64,000 bases of DNA, taken from the NCBI GenBank assembly GCA_900074885.1, contig FJUW01000022.1, positions 186,001 through 250,000 on the forward strand, given 5' to 3'. The translations under genes were made by a program, and so were the position numbers. This stretch comes from Rhynchosporium graminicola (taxonomy: Eukaryota; Ascomycota; Leotiomycetes; Helotiales; Ploettnerulaceae). Below, one piece after another: positions 50,853-62,657 of the stretch; position 1 is the stretch's first letter, and each line of letters starts with the position of its first letter. The notes beneath the pieces were generated by a model. That model saw only the letters and a list, made by a program, of their open reading frames with translations, searched no databases and had not been told where the DNA came from.

Positions 50853-50884
<32 letters not shown>
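50851..50884. repeat. Microsatellite (GAAA)8.5
   Basis: Perfect GAAA units over 34 nt; no gene nearby. Confidence 0.95.
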
Positions 50885-51240
50885 CCTTCCCTGTCTGATC
50901 TTTTGCACGAAAGTATGTATGCACGGTTCAGGAAATGCTCTTGCTCTTGCTTTTTGGTTCTGTTTCTGTTTTGATTTGATTTGTTTTTCCTTTGCCTTGC
51001 GGACCGGACTTAAATCCCTGTCGTCCGTATGTTGTCTCCGTCCCGTCCCGGTCGGTGGACTTGGACTCGGCCTCGGACTTGTTTTGGTTTGTAAGCTTGA
51101 CTCCTCAGCCACGGTGAAGGATGCCAATTTTTCTTTCAAGGTGGACCCCCATTCGTCGCCGATTAGGAGATGGTAATCTTACTTGGAGCAGAATTTGGTC
51201 GATAAGATTATTTTTTCTGTGGAGGCAGATGTGACGCTAG

Positions 51241-51261
51241 GTACGAAAGTACCTTTCGTAC
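51241..51261. repeat. Perfect 9-bp inverted repeat with 3-bp spacer
   Basis: GTACGAAAG, spacer TAC, then CTTTCGTAC. It could bind a dimeric regulator or form a small hairpin; neither is shown. Confidence 0.85.
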
Positions 51262-53167
51262 GGGATGGAGGTTGGGAGGGATTGGGTAATTGATTACTTG
51301 CTCGCGTGATCTGGCCGTGATCTGCGATTGTTGCAACTACTAGTATCGTGACTGTGGCTCATCGGAGCTGTTATTGGCTGATGGACTTGTTTGGATGGTG
51401 TTGAGGCGTACAGTACAGACAGTACAGTACAGTACTGTACACTCGCTTGCAAAAGGGGTGGTGGGTGGGTCGCTGATAAGATTCCGATTGCGATCTTGCG
51501 GGACTCGGATGCTGATTGATGCTGGTGAGAAGTGCCGATCCGGGCCTGGGATGGGATAGGACGTTGAAACATTGAATATTTAATTAAGTATCAAATAAAA
51601 TTCACAGCTTTGGTCTTGTCGCTGCAGATCTAGACTCTTGACCTATGTTGATTACTACTGTCTCTGCGTAAGAGTCAGAAAGACAGAAACGATGTAGGAA
51701 ACGAAGCCAGGCCTGCGATAAAAGTCAAGAATACCAAGACGTTTCCCGTACTGATCGTGCATTGACTGGTCAGTAGCAAAACCCGTGTAATCTGCTTGCT
51801 GACATCACTGAATGTACGTACCAGCAGCACCAGTCAGTCACAAGGTAGGCCGTCCAGCCACAGTCTCGACTTTGTAGTGACCCACGGGAGCTGCACCATG
51901 ACCTGACCTACTGGTAGGTAGAATTGTAGACGATGCTGCACTTGTGGGTCGTGCGGGCAATTCTACCCGCCCGTACCCGTAAGTAAACTCAAGGTCAATA
52001 CCGGTAACGCATTTTGTTGGCCCTTGGCTATTGTATCTATGCTCCGTATCAATTTCGAATCTTGTGGTCGGCGGTCGGCGGTCGGCCTCGCTTTGTCTTT
52101 GTAAAGGTGTACGTACGAAAAGTTGGCTTGGGGTTGAAACAGGAAGCAGCGCTGCACTGATGCACACTCACTGACACTGACAGACCGGACGGACAGACCG
52201 GCCGGGCTGAGCAGCTACCAAGAATTCCAATTGTTTCATAGGGAGGGCAAAGGAAACACTGGACCTCAGCCTCTTTCTGGGCGTGTTGTAGGTACCTAGG
52301 GAAGGCCAAGAAATCCAACAGTGCACAGCCTGAACATGAAATGTACCTACGCTCCACCATGGTGCAGCTCTATCACGCGCTTCAGTGCGGTGACGTTGAG
52401 TAATATCAGGTGGGTAGGTACCTAGGGAGGGTAGGTCGGTCTCCTGCAGCGTGCTGGCTTCCGAACACGAGGGATCAAGTCACGTCAAGTCGTGGCTGAG
52501 GCTGGTGATGATATAACTGCATCGAGCATCTACGGAACCTCAACGACGCTTTCCGTGGTCTGCCGCTTTTGCGGTGGGTTACCTGACTTCGTCCGAATCA
52601 GCAGCAAGAGAAAGTCGAGGTCTAAAGATAAAGAAGGGCCAGCCAGCGACACCGTTTGATGTGTGACCGCGATAACGAATGGGCGGACGATGAGATGGGA
52701 TGAGATGAGATGAGATGCGATGCGATCTGATCCAAACGATTATCGTGTCGCAGACATCTGTGCTGAAGATCCTCCGCATTTCTCAACGAAGTAACACACC
52801 TCCTGCAGATTCTACCCGCCGTCTTTGGATGTCGTGCGCCGCAGACTTAGCCGCCGGCCGGGTGAAGAGGGCAGTTGCAGTCGTTTTCAGGATGCAGTAG
52901 CCGTGGGTTGGTTGACTTTGCAATTTTTGACATTACTCGTCGTGGATTCTCATGTGAACAGTTATGGGCCAGCGTCTTTGGACGAGAGGGCCTCTAAATG
53001 CTGTCTGACAGTTGGGCTGTAAATCCAGGCTTGAGGCAGCTCATTGCAGTGCAGCCATTAAGATGTTAAATTTTGCGTTTCGCGTGGTGCGGAAGACCGG
53101 AATGTCAGTCGTCGCTGACTGGATGGCAGCTGGCATTTCTCAAGCGTTAGGGTAAGCCAACACATAG

Positions 53168-53218
53168 GTACCTACCTACCTACCTACTACCTACCTACTA
53201 CCTACTACCTAGGTAGGT
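53168..53218. repeat. ACCT-type tandem repeat ending in its reverse complement
   Basis: A run of TACC and CTA units (GGTACCTACCTACCTACC, then TACTACC units) ends in CCTAGGTAGGTAC, so the ends are complementary. Similar motifs recur near 52295, 52420, 53395, 53665 and 57155. Confidence 0.85.
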
Positions 53219-54215
53219 ACATGAAAACAGTTAGACAACTGGTGGTGGTGAGTGAATCGCCGTAACCTTTCTTTATTATCGTGTGCTGTGATACTGACTG
53301 ATCCCGTCTTGACCGCTTGCAGTCAGTCAGTCATCTCTGTTGACAGTTCCGGAGCTTGGTAAACAAAACAAACCTAGCTAGGCTCCTACCTAGGTAACTT
53401 GGTAACTTACCTTCTATTGTGCCCAAGGTAGTATGTAGTATGCTCTTCTGAATTTGCAGCGTCCGTAGACAAACACATGTAGAGGCTTCTCTATCTCTAT
53501 CTTTCGGCTTCGGGCTTCAAGTTTGATATCGGGCTCCGAGTCACATACCCACCGAACGTCTCCATTCATCATCAGTAAGAGTTACCTACCGTATCCATCG
53601 TATCCATTCCAAGACGCGCTGACCTGACCTGACCGACCCGTGCCGCCGCTTCGCTTCCAATTATTTATACCTACCTACCTACCTGCTCCTGCCCGGACGT
53701 GGCTGAAGCGGGACTTGCCCCTCCCTGTAAATTAAGTCTCGCCAAGCGCCAAGCACCCCCAAGGCCCTACCTAGACCTAGTGTGTGGTTTGTCAGTCGTT
53801 GCCGACGCCGAGCCCAAATCGTCAGAACCGAAGGATCCGTTGCCTCGCCTCTGTGCCCTGTGCCTGTGCCTCTGCCTCTGCCTCTGCGTCGGCCTCTTCT
53901 CGCTCCTTACTTCTACTCATCTAAGTCACCCATACCTCACCTCACTTCCATCTCCACCCTTCGCCAATTCTCCCTCACAGTCACCCTCCCGCCGCCTGCC
54001 AGCCAAAATAACCTACATATCGACCTCATGTGCAGCTCATAGCATATTCGAATATTCGATCAGTCAGTCATATAGCAATATTCATCCGCCCGCCATCTCT
54101 GCCGCGCGCGTCGGCTACCTCTGTTTATCGCCATCTCGTTGAAAAACCCGCCTCGCGTCTGTGAGTGGTGCGAGAGGCAGACGCAAAGGAAAGCAATACT
54201 CTGCCCTCGACAGCA

Positions 54216-55651
54216 ATGGCAGATGCTCGATATCACCCCGCAGGGTCACCTACGACCTTCACGAAGACGAAGTTACCCTTCTCCTGGCCGTCGATATTAA
54301 ATCCCATCCCTCGAAGATACCGCCGCAAGTTGCGATCCAAATTTCGATCTGCTCAGTCTCCCGCCTCTTCCATTGCCTCGATACAGACCTCTTTCGATCC
54401 CGCAGATTCGATAAAGGCTCTCAGGGCTCACAGGTGGTCATATTATGATGCAAAATATTTGCTTATGATCATCATAAGCGTGTTTTCGCTTTCGATAAGT
54501 CAAGCGCCGGGGCCTATGGTGAAAACAGGCGCATCAGCATTGCTCATGCTTGCTCTGCTCATGCCAGTAACGAGACAATTCTTCTTACCTGTGTTACCGA
54601 TCTTCACTTGGTTACTGTTCTTCTTTAATGCTAGGTACGTGCTTTCAGCAGTCTATTGAGTGATCCAGGTCGAGGGCATGATCGCTACCAGAAAATGCAC
54701 ATCTTCCGCCGCGAATCCTCGACTCATTAGCTGACTCACCACAGATTTATTCCATCAGAATACCGACCTCATATTTGGGTGAAGGTCCTACCTGCTCTCG
54801 AAAATATATTTTACGGCGCCAACATCAGCAATATCCTCTCCGCCCATAAGTTTGTTGTCTTAGATGTGCTCGCCTGGGTGCCATACGGCCTTCTCCACTT
54901 TGGAGGGCCATTCTTCTGGGCAGCTCTAATGTTCTTCTTTTCTGCCCCTGGAACACTTCCAGTATTTGCTCAGACGTTCGGATATTTGAACATTGCGGGG
55001 GTGGCAATCCAGCTTATCTTCCCGTGCTCAGCACCATGGTACGAGAATTTGTACGGTCTCGCACCAGCAAACTACTCCATGCCTGGATCTCCCGCTGGAT
55101 TGGCCCGTGTCGATTTGCTCTTAGGCTTTGACATGTATACCACCAATTTCACCGCGTCTCCCTTGGTATTTGGAGCTTTCCCATCCTTGCATTCCGGAAA
55201 TGCGGTGTTGGAGGCTCTTTTCATGAGCCACTGCTTCCCGAAGCTGAGGCCGTTGGTTATAGGCTATGCCATGTGGATGTGGTGGGCTACCATGTATCTG
55301 TCACATCATTACGCTGTTGATTTGGTCGGGGGTGGATTCCTGGCTGCAATTGCATTCTACATTGCAAAGACAAATTTCTTGCCCAGGGTGCAGATGGACA
55401 AGGCCTGGAGATGGGATTACGATTATGTTGAGAGGGGAGATGCACCCAGCGGAGCCTATGAATACGGTCTTTCGGTTCTAGATATTAACGAATTCCACAA
55501 CGACAGCAGTGATGAGTGGACCATGGGCTCTTCATCTTCGATTTCATCTGGCTCAAGGAGTCCAGTTGACGAGAGTCAATCTTCCTGGGAAGGTGACACA
55601 TTAGCATCCCAGGCATCAGATACAGAACTCAGCGAAATCGCCACGAGGTGA
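54216..55651 (+). CDS. AUR1: Inositol phosphorylceramide synthase catalytic subunit
   Basis: Exons 54216-54634 and 54745-55651 encode 441 residues (fungal Aur1 is about 400-440). The intron is GTACGT..CACAG, 110 bp. Multi-span protein with the PAP2-like active-site motifs of the family: CSAPWYENLYGL (about 234-245), PSLHSG (about 276-281) and SHHYAVDLVGG (about 316-326), whose histidines and aspartate form the catalytic centre in the Golgi lumen. It transfers phosphoinositol from phosphatidylinositol to ceramide, an essential fungal step and the target of aureobasidin A. The C-terminal 70 residues are Ser/Asp/Glu-rich and disordered. The Kozak context (cagcaATGGCA) and the conserved YYDAKYLLMI segment in exon 1 support the start. 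Confidence 0.96.
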
Positions 55652-57662
55652 ACTTGATCATCCCGACAGAAGCACCCAAATACGCTTGAGTGTTCGGCAA
55701 ATTCCTCTGTCGATTTCTACATAATGATTTATGGCATCAAACCAGGCGTTTTGCATATGAGCGACTTCGCAACACCCTTTAATATTTTCCTCCACGTTCT
55801 ACGATTCTCTGGACCTCTCAACAAACCCGACCTGTACATAATCTTATCCACCCATCACGTTGAGAGTCTGACTGCATGAGATCTGGATCAGAAGGAGCCT
55901 TTCGAGATATATTTAATGATAATACCGCCACGACGATCACCAAAGCCACGAGCCGAGCCGATTCGCACGGCACTTTCACCTCAATCTTCACTTCTTTCCG
56001 CTCTTCAATCATCCGAGCGGACCTTTTCATTATAACTTTCGACTTTGTGTCAATATACCACCATCGCTAGAGTTACCGCCGCCTGTTTTCACTGGGGATA
56101 TTCAGATGAGAAGGTGTGCTGGGCTCGCCTTGTATTGTTTCTACGCTGCCGGATCCTGCACGGTTTCGTGGGAGAAAGAAGGACTTTCGCTAAAATATAG
56201 AATTTGGGCGTGGGTTTTTTTCCCTGGAGGTGTTTTGGGTAAAGACTAGATCCCCGGATGGGATGGGGAGGGATGAATTGGACGGACTGTCGCTATAGAC
56301 GTGTGTATCGTGTAGTGTATGGAATGGGGTTCCAGAGGGACTCACTCAGGGGTTGATCCCTAGTATAGCATGGCTTGGACTGTAGAGTCCAGTCTAATGA
56401 AGAACAAACCGACAGTCGCAGGCTCTGGATTTAGATCGAGCTGTAGTGCTGGAATGAAGAGGAACGAAAGCATGGAAACTTCACACTACTTCATTTTATT
56501 TCTTCCATTGCCTCCGCTTTACATTGAACTTCTTTTCGTGTTCCAACAGCCTGAGTTCCTTGAATCGTTGGAAAGGCTGACTGGGCGAGTGCCCATCTCT
56601 GCAAATGTCAGTTTTGAATAACGTGAGTCAATCCAGATAGTCAGCCTTCCACCCCTCTTCACCATTCGTCTTCCAGATCGTCGTTCATTGCTGAAATCGT
56701 GCCGACGAAGGTGAATCTGTTAGCCAAGCGGAACGATTTTATCCACCGCTTCGGAGCGCATTATCTTGCCAAAGTACCTCCATAATACACGTATTGCACT
56801 TTCGTTCCGTCTGCGCCCTTGTCGGTATCGTCGGTCCCCATGATATAGGACCGCTCGAACTCTTGTTCTCTTGCTGACGGTAATCCATGGAATTGCGAAC
56901 CTTCGCTGTTTGGAGACCTTTCCGCAAATCTTCCAGTCCAGTCCAGTCTGGTCTATGCAGTTATCCTTGCTTTCATGGTTCCTTGCGACCTTTCCTTCCT
57001 GTTCATTGTGTGTTCGTTCATGCCTGTATGTTGGGGGTTTTTCGCGGCGTACTGTCATTGTCTGTCTAATGTAGCTTCAATCGAATCATGTTTGACTTGA
57101 CGTCCTGTGGGCTTAGTTGGTGGCTTGCCGGCTCACAAGATAGGATCATTGACTAGGTAGGTAGCCCTGGAGCTCAAAGCAAGCAGGCGTCCCCGATATC
57201 CGGAAGATGGATAAAAATCTCGCTGGGTGATTGGAATGGTGTGGAGATGTGGGAGGCAAGCCGATGTGCGGCGAGAGGTATATTTTTGGTGTTTTTGCAG
57301 GATCGCGGAGGAGTCTCTGTCTGCAGGCGTTGCGGGAAGTGTGTAGGTAGCGCGATGGATACTCACTCTGTTTTGTCCCTGGAAAATTGCGAGGTCGTTG
57401 AGTGGCTTGTTCTAACTTATAACCCTTCTGTCTCTTACTCGCTACACCTTGTTTCAATGCCCGTATCCCTATGGTCAAGATGTCCGAAAATACCTATCCC
57501 TCATCGAAGTTCGTTTCCGTTCGTTTTCCAAGTCCTCGTCCGTCATTCGCTTTCTTTTCCAGCTCTAGATTGCCGTAAATGAGTTGTACCCGAGTAGTCT
57601 CAAATATTGTGTCAGGGCCTTGCTATTGTTGTCTGGCAAGAGAAGGCTTGCCCGCCCTTGCT
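55652..57662. other. Gene-free stretch downstream of AUR1
   Basis: No gene recognised. It holds the AUR1 3' flank and several short open frames without domains. Confidence 0.45.
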
Positions 57663-58805
57663 TTAAGTCTGTTCCCGCTCTTTCGTGTGTTTTTCATGTA
57701 TCCAGGCTAGTTCCTGCTCTAGTTGAGCACACTGATCTTCCAGCTTCTCTACATCTTGTTTGAAGGCCATATTATCCGTATCTAGCAAGCCCATCCTTAC
57801 TCGAATTTCTGTCTTGCTCAGCGTTTCAGTATTTATCAGCCATACGGGTGACATCTCCCAGCTTGGACATGAGCTCCGGAAGAGAGCTCTGGTGACTTAT
57901 ACCAATCGCCTCTTTAGTCGTAGCCGACGCTGAATCTCGGGTCCCAAGCCTCGGTGGTGCTATCCAGTTCTTGATAGTTTCGTATCTATCGTCCGATAAG
58001 ACGTCCCCAAAGATGCTACGACCATCTTCTCTTGGCTGGCAAAGAACTCCCCTTGTGGTCGGTGTGTTGCTGGGTACGACAGTGCTGGCGCTTGATCTGA
58101 CTAAACTCGCCGCTTGCAGGAACTGTTCTAGGGCTTCAGTGGCTGAAGACGAGCCGATACCTAGGATCTGTCGCCGGTGAAAACTGTGCAAAAGTTCTTG
58201 GGTGCCCATCTCGATTTTCTCTAGATGCCTTGTCACTTCAATCTCCGTGTGATCTCGTCGCATTGCCGCACAGCTGAATAGTTGATCAGCCTTCTTCTGC
58301 TTGTGTGCCGTTCGAAGGACTACCCACGCATTTGAGCATAGCATTGAACGCAATCGTTAGTGCCCTTCCGTAAGTCTGTATTGCGTTGTTGAACCCTTGA
58401 ACATCTTTCTTGTTGAGAATGAGCCGTAGCTGCTTCACCGGCCTCCTCATAAACCTCGTGCTTGAGCCATTTTCCTCCAAGATTTTTTCCAGTACTGCTT
58501 CCCAATTCCTTAAAAGCCTCCGTTATCCTTGACATAGATGCAGAGATTTCCGTCAGGCCCTGTATGTGTGACTGACCGCTACAAGAGGATTCGTCGCCTA
58601 GGCTGAGCTGACACTTGTAAGAGCCTGTGAAAGAGAGCGGACCCCACTATAGAGGCTCTGGATATCGGTATCGATATCTCGCGCGTCCGTCGTGAAATCA
58701 TAGATTATCGTTGAAACCTGGAATTTTCTTGAGCAGACAATTGTGGGTATAAAGATGTGGAAACGAAAACCTACCTTTTCAAGCCATTCGAAACTTTTTT
58801 GCTCT
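57663..58805 (-). pseudogene. Broken coding locus, perhaps a fungal N-terminal (STAND-associated) type protein
   Basis: On the minus strand protein-like helical stretches follow one another in changing frames. After a GTAGGT..TTCCAG intron the frame reads VSTIIYDFTTDARDIDTDIQ to a TAG at about 58605. A second frame goes on with GLTEISASMSRITEAFKELG to about 58430, a third with VKQLRLILNKKDVQGFNNAI, a fourth frame change leads to WVVLRTAHKQKKADQLFSCA and on to SSLPELMSKLGDVTRMADKY, and a last shifted piece is coiled coil (FKQDVEKLEDQCAQLEQELA). The first part recalls the helical N-terminal domain found on fungal STAND/NLR-like proteins. Some shifts might be missed tiny introns, but the distances are too short for normal ones, so a pseudogene or sequence errors are likelier. 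Family assignment is weak. Confidence 0.4.
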
Positions 58806-60217
58806 ATGATCGTATCCTGTAACGGGAAACGCAGAATCCTTCATCTTGAGCTCTAGATGCGTATCATTGAGAAAATTCCGTGAATCAAAGTCGTGATCTT
58901 GGTGAATTCTAAAGATAATTCCTACCTTTCAGTAATACTCGCACAAACGTTCTGTGTCCATTCCGTGGGCTTTCTAATATAAGTTCAACGTTGGCTATCG
59001 TCACAATTAGTGATCGAGCACAATTCTAACTATAGAGGGTTGCCTAGAGTTGAATGTCGACGACCAGGAAGCTGACTTTGTCAAAAATACTGAAATTGCC
59101 AGAGCGCCCTTCGTAATTTTGCTGCATTCTTTTGTACTCGCTAAATCTTTCTTATAGTCAATCTTCCATTTCTTTATTCAAATGCTTTGATAGCTACGTG
59201 GTTGCTTCCTCTAAGGTAGTGAGTGTCTTGTGCGGTGCTGCCGAGATCAAGCGAAGTAAGGCAAGCAGACAGTCTATCAAGTAGAAAGTCCTTTGACAGC
59301 TCTCTCTAGGATTCCGAGGTGGGAAATTTGATTCGTCGAGTAAAGAAGTATAACTTCATCAAGGCTTTCCTTACAGTTTCAATCGATATACTATATTTTG
59401 TGACATTTACAGGACGTTGAACCCGCGTGAGTGACTTAAAAGGCGATATCAAGCTTCACTACAGATCAAATTTTCTCACCTACTTCAAAGAGAAAGATCA
59501 CAGGCAAATGTGAATAGAGTCAAATCATGACACATTACTGACCTAGTCCTCAGTGCGATGGGTCTTTGTTGCACGTCGTAACTCAGCGCCATGTGCGTGC
59601 CATGTGTGTGGCATGTGGTTTTCACGTGGAGTTTTGATTATAAAGTGGAGTTGAGATATAGCGCCGGGAAGGAAAACAAGTGCTGGGGATGTGATTGGAT
59701 GGGTGGCGAGATGGGATGAATGAGTGAGATAGTTGGGATGAGATGTATGGAATTGGATTACATTATAAGATGAATGGAAACTCTATATTGTATTACTGCT
59801 GTGCACTTCTTGCAAAACTCGTCCGATTCCTTGAAACGGGACACCCAGCAATTTCGAAAATACTTCGCTTTGCGACATCTCGAGCAGCTCAACCATTTAT
59901 TCTAAAGCCACTTTTTCGCTGTCGTACCGAATTCATCCATTCATTTATAGGTAACACTATGAAGCGTCATTCCTCAAGATGCCTTGCCGATTCGGCCCAT
60001 CACATATCTCATAAGTAGCCTTCTTAGCCAAGTAAACCCTAAGTAAAAGTCCCCGCGGGGGAAGAACAGAATAAGAAGTAGAAACAAAGCAAAGAGAGGT
60101 CATGAACCCCGCGCTCAATAACATGTCATGTTCATCAAGTAAGTGCGAAGAGTCCTATGCAGACTTTTGTTGGTAAGGACCGCAGGACTCCAGATTATAA
60201 CGGAATATTCTGTGGAA
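58806..60217. other. Region upstream of the broken locus; no intact gene
   Basis: A short protein-like stretch (minus, 58900-59010, with VELILESPRNGHRTFVRVLL) may be a 5' exon of the broken locus. The rest is AT-rich and contains no recognisable gene. Confidence 0.35.
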
Positions 60218-61585
60218 TCATCGACCGGTTAGCTTTGCGCTGCCTGCGCTCCATAGGCCTTTTGTTGTTTCGGCGATTTTCCTTGTCTGAGCCTCGATTT
60301 GCGCTTGTGTTTGACCTTGGCCTGTAGTTCGTTCGACGCCTCGCATAGGTATATCGCTATCGTCTGCTTGTGGTGCAGAGGAGATTGGACCTCCAGTTCC
60401 ATAGCCAGAGTCTTGTTGCATCTCATCACCTGGTCCCATTCCTACTCCGGAATCATTCCCACCGCGTCGCAGAGGTTGAGCTCCCTTGGCTGGGTCTGTT
60501 GAAATTATCCCGTCCATCATACCACTGACACCCTGACCTTCTCTCAGCTTGTTGATTGCACGAACAGTGTCGATGGCTGCGTGCAACGTCCTCCTTGCGT
60601 TGAAGTTCTTCTTCACCACAGGTAGTAAATCACTGCCCTTTCCATCTTTACCAGCCTGTCCAGATGTTACACCAGATACGAATGGATGCTGGAGAGCCTC
60701 GTGTGAGGTCATACGCTGCGTTGGATCGATTGTCAAGCAACGTTTGATGAATTCTCTTGCCTGTACACTGACTCCTCTCCAATACTCGATAGGTGTGAAG
60801 CTATAGTCTGCAATCAAGATCGCCTGCATTTCCTCCAGGTTCGAATCGCGATCAAATGGGGTATATCCACAGAGTAAGAAGTATGTGATTACACCGATAG
60901 CCCAGATATCCACCGGTTTGCCATGACCCGTCTTTTTGAAGATCTCGGGCGCCATGTATCCTGGTGTGCCGCATGTCGTCGTCAGAACGTGAAATTGCTC
61001 CTCATCCATTATTCTGCTGAGACCGAAATCTGCAATCAACAGGTCGGCATTATCTTCGGGTGTTCTGAATAAAAGGTTCTCCGGCTTAAGATCTCGATGT
61101 ACGATTCCGTGATCGTGCAGGTAGGCTACCGCCGACAGGGTTGCTCGGATCAGATCAGCTGCATCGGATTCGTAGTATGAGCCTTTGCGGCATATGCGAT
61201 CAAACAGCTCACCACCAAGAGCGAGATCAGTAACAAGGTAAAGGTTGTTGAGAGTCTCGAAATAGTCCACTAATGTGAGGATATTCTGGTGGCCCATCGA
61301 GACGCGCTTCAAAACCGCGATTTCATTCCGTACCTATGGCGTGGTAAGTACAATGAAGTGCCGAACGTTTGACAACAGGAGATGTACCATATGTTCTCGA
61401 CCTGCCATCAGTCTCTTATTGATAACCTTTGCAGCATAGTACCTCCCCGTATCAATATGCACGCACTCTTTAACCACCGAGTACGACCCCGCGCCGAGTG
61501 TCTTCCCCGTCTTGTACCGGCATGCTTGCACTGGAGGCTTGCCCTGTTGGCTTTCCTGAGGGTTTGAGTAACTCATAGTGGCCAT
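60218..61585 (-). CDS. Calcium/calmodulin-dependent protein kinase, CaMK-I type
   Basis: Exons (minus) 61585-61388 and 61333-60218 encode 437 residues; the intron is GTACAT..CATAG. A complete kinase domain (about 23-288) has the Gly loop GAGSYS (31-36), catalytic Lys53 in YYAAKVINK, HRDLKPEN (145-152), DFG (168-170) and APE (194-196), with the activation-loop Thr in TTTCGTPGYM. After it comes a basic helix (VVKKNFNARRTLHAAIDTVR, about 305-325) matching the autoinhibitory/calmodulin-binding segment of fungal Cmk1/CmkA. The Gly/Gln-rich tail is variable. It relays calcium signals in the cytosol or nucleus. Start at 61585; a second ATG three codons later is equally possible. Confidence 0.93.
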
Positions 61586-62657
61586 ACGATGTGATATTAT
61601 GCGCCAAGTTGGGAGATCAGATCGATGTTGGGTCAGGTCAGGTCAGCCGCGACAAGGTCGTTTGTAAGGCTCGACTTTGGAGTAAGGAGATGGGTGAGGG
61701 CCTTGGCCGGGCAGAGACAATGTATTTTTGGACAGCAGTCGAGGAAGCTGGGCTGACTGATGCGTCTAGAATTTTATGGCCCTGTGAATTCGCAGAGTTG
61801 TAGAAAGCCGTGCTTGAGGTGTCGCTGTGCAATAGGGGAGGTAGAAGTAGAGGGAGTTGGCTTGGTATCGTCAAGGCTAGAAAGTCAGCCAGAGTCTCAG
61901 CCGCTCCAGATTCGAGGAGCCTCTCTTGCCCCCTCCACGATCTCCTGTAAGTGGTTCGCTTAGATTTGCGTGTTAACCCTTTGGGGATTAGTTTTAACAG
62001 CTTCTAACTTCTAACTTCTAAAGTTCAAACTTCAAACCTTCCCATGCTTTAAATCTGACAACCTTTCTCAAGCGACGATTGTTTTCTTGTTTAGGATGCA
62101 TTTGCAATTAATTCGAGTATTTGTGCTATGCTGGGGCTACATCGAGCAACCACAGTAGCACCAAGGTAAGGCCCTGTTGGAGGCTGACTAAACAAGAGAT
62201 CTTGGCCTGCGGCTCATTCGACGAAGGGGATCGAGAACTCCGACATTACGTTTTCTCTCAAACGAACTCTTCTCTCAACTCTTTGCCAAAGATTGACTTG
62301 GATACCTTCCATGTTCTCCTTGCTATGTCACGATCCACGTTCAGCGTGGTAATTCTTAATATAGCTATATCCTTGTCACTTTTCTCCTTGAGGGCCGTTT
62401 GATCATCAATGTATCAATGCGAACTTTAAGAAGATTGAAGGCTCATTGGACCATCATGGTTCGAGCTTCCCCTTCTAGGTAAGAAAGGCAAGTGCCATCC
62501 GATGATTCCCGTCATGATTCGCGCGTACTTCTCTTTTAACATGCGCGCTCCTTGCTTGACTTGCGACGCAACTTTTGATTGTCACTTTTCATATTATCCT
62601 GTGTATGCCAGAGCTAATCGTGTTGAATTGTCTCGTTCTGCAAAGTAGAGGATCAGT
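61586..62657. other. Divergent intergenic region
   Basis: Promoters of the CaM-kinase and of the membrane protein gene. A short frame with a signal-peptide-like segment (MSRSTFSVVILNIAISLSLF, from 62325) lies here and might be a 5' exon of the next gene, though no splice junction keeps the frame. Confidence 0.4.

Larger units (their letters stand above)
48676..54215. other. 5.5-kb gene-free stretch rich in short tandem repeats
   Basis: Despite its length, no protein domain was recognised on either strand. It carries microsatellites (GTGA, TTAC, GAAA), a 9-bp inverted repeat at 51241-51261, a GTACAGTACTGTAC palindrome near 51425, GATGA repeats near 52695 and many ACCTACCT/AGGTAGGT clusters. 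The last 500 bp are pyrimidine-rich and are probably the AUR1 leader. A long non-coding transcript or a species-specific gene cannot be excluded. Confidence 0.5.

Noticed and set aside
53699..54142. 147-codon frame upstream of AUR1
   Set aside because: Low complexity (Leu/Cys and Ser/Pro from CT-rich leader DNA) with no domain.
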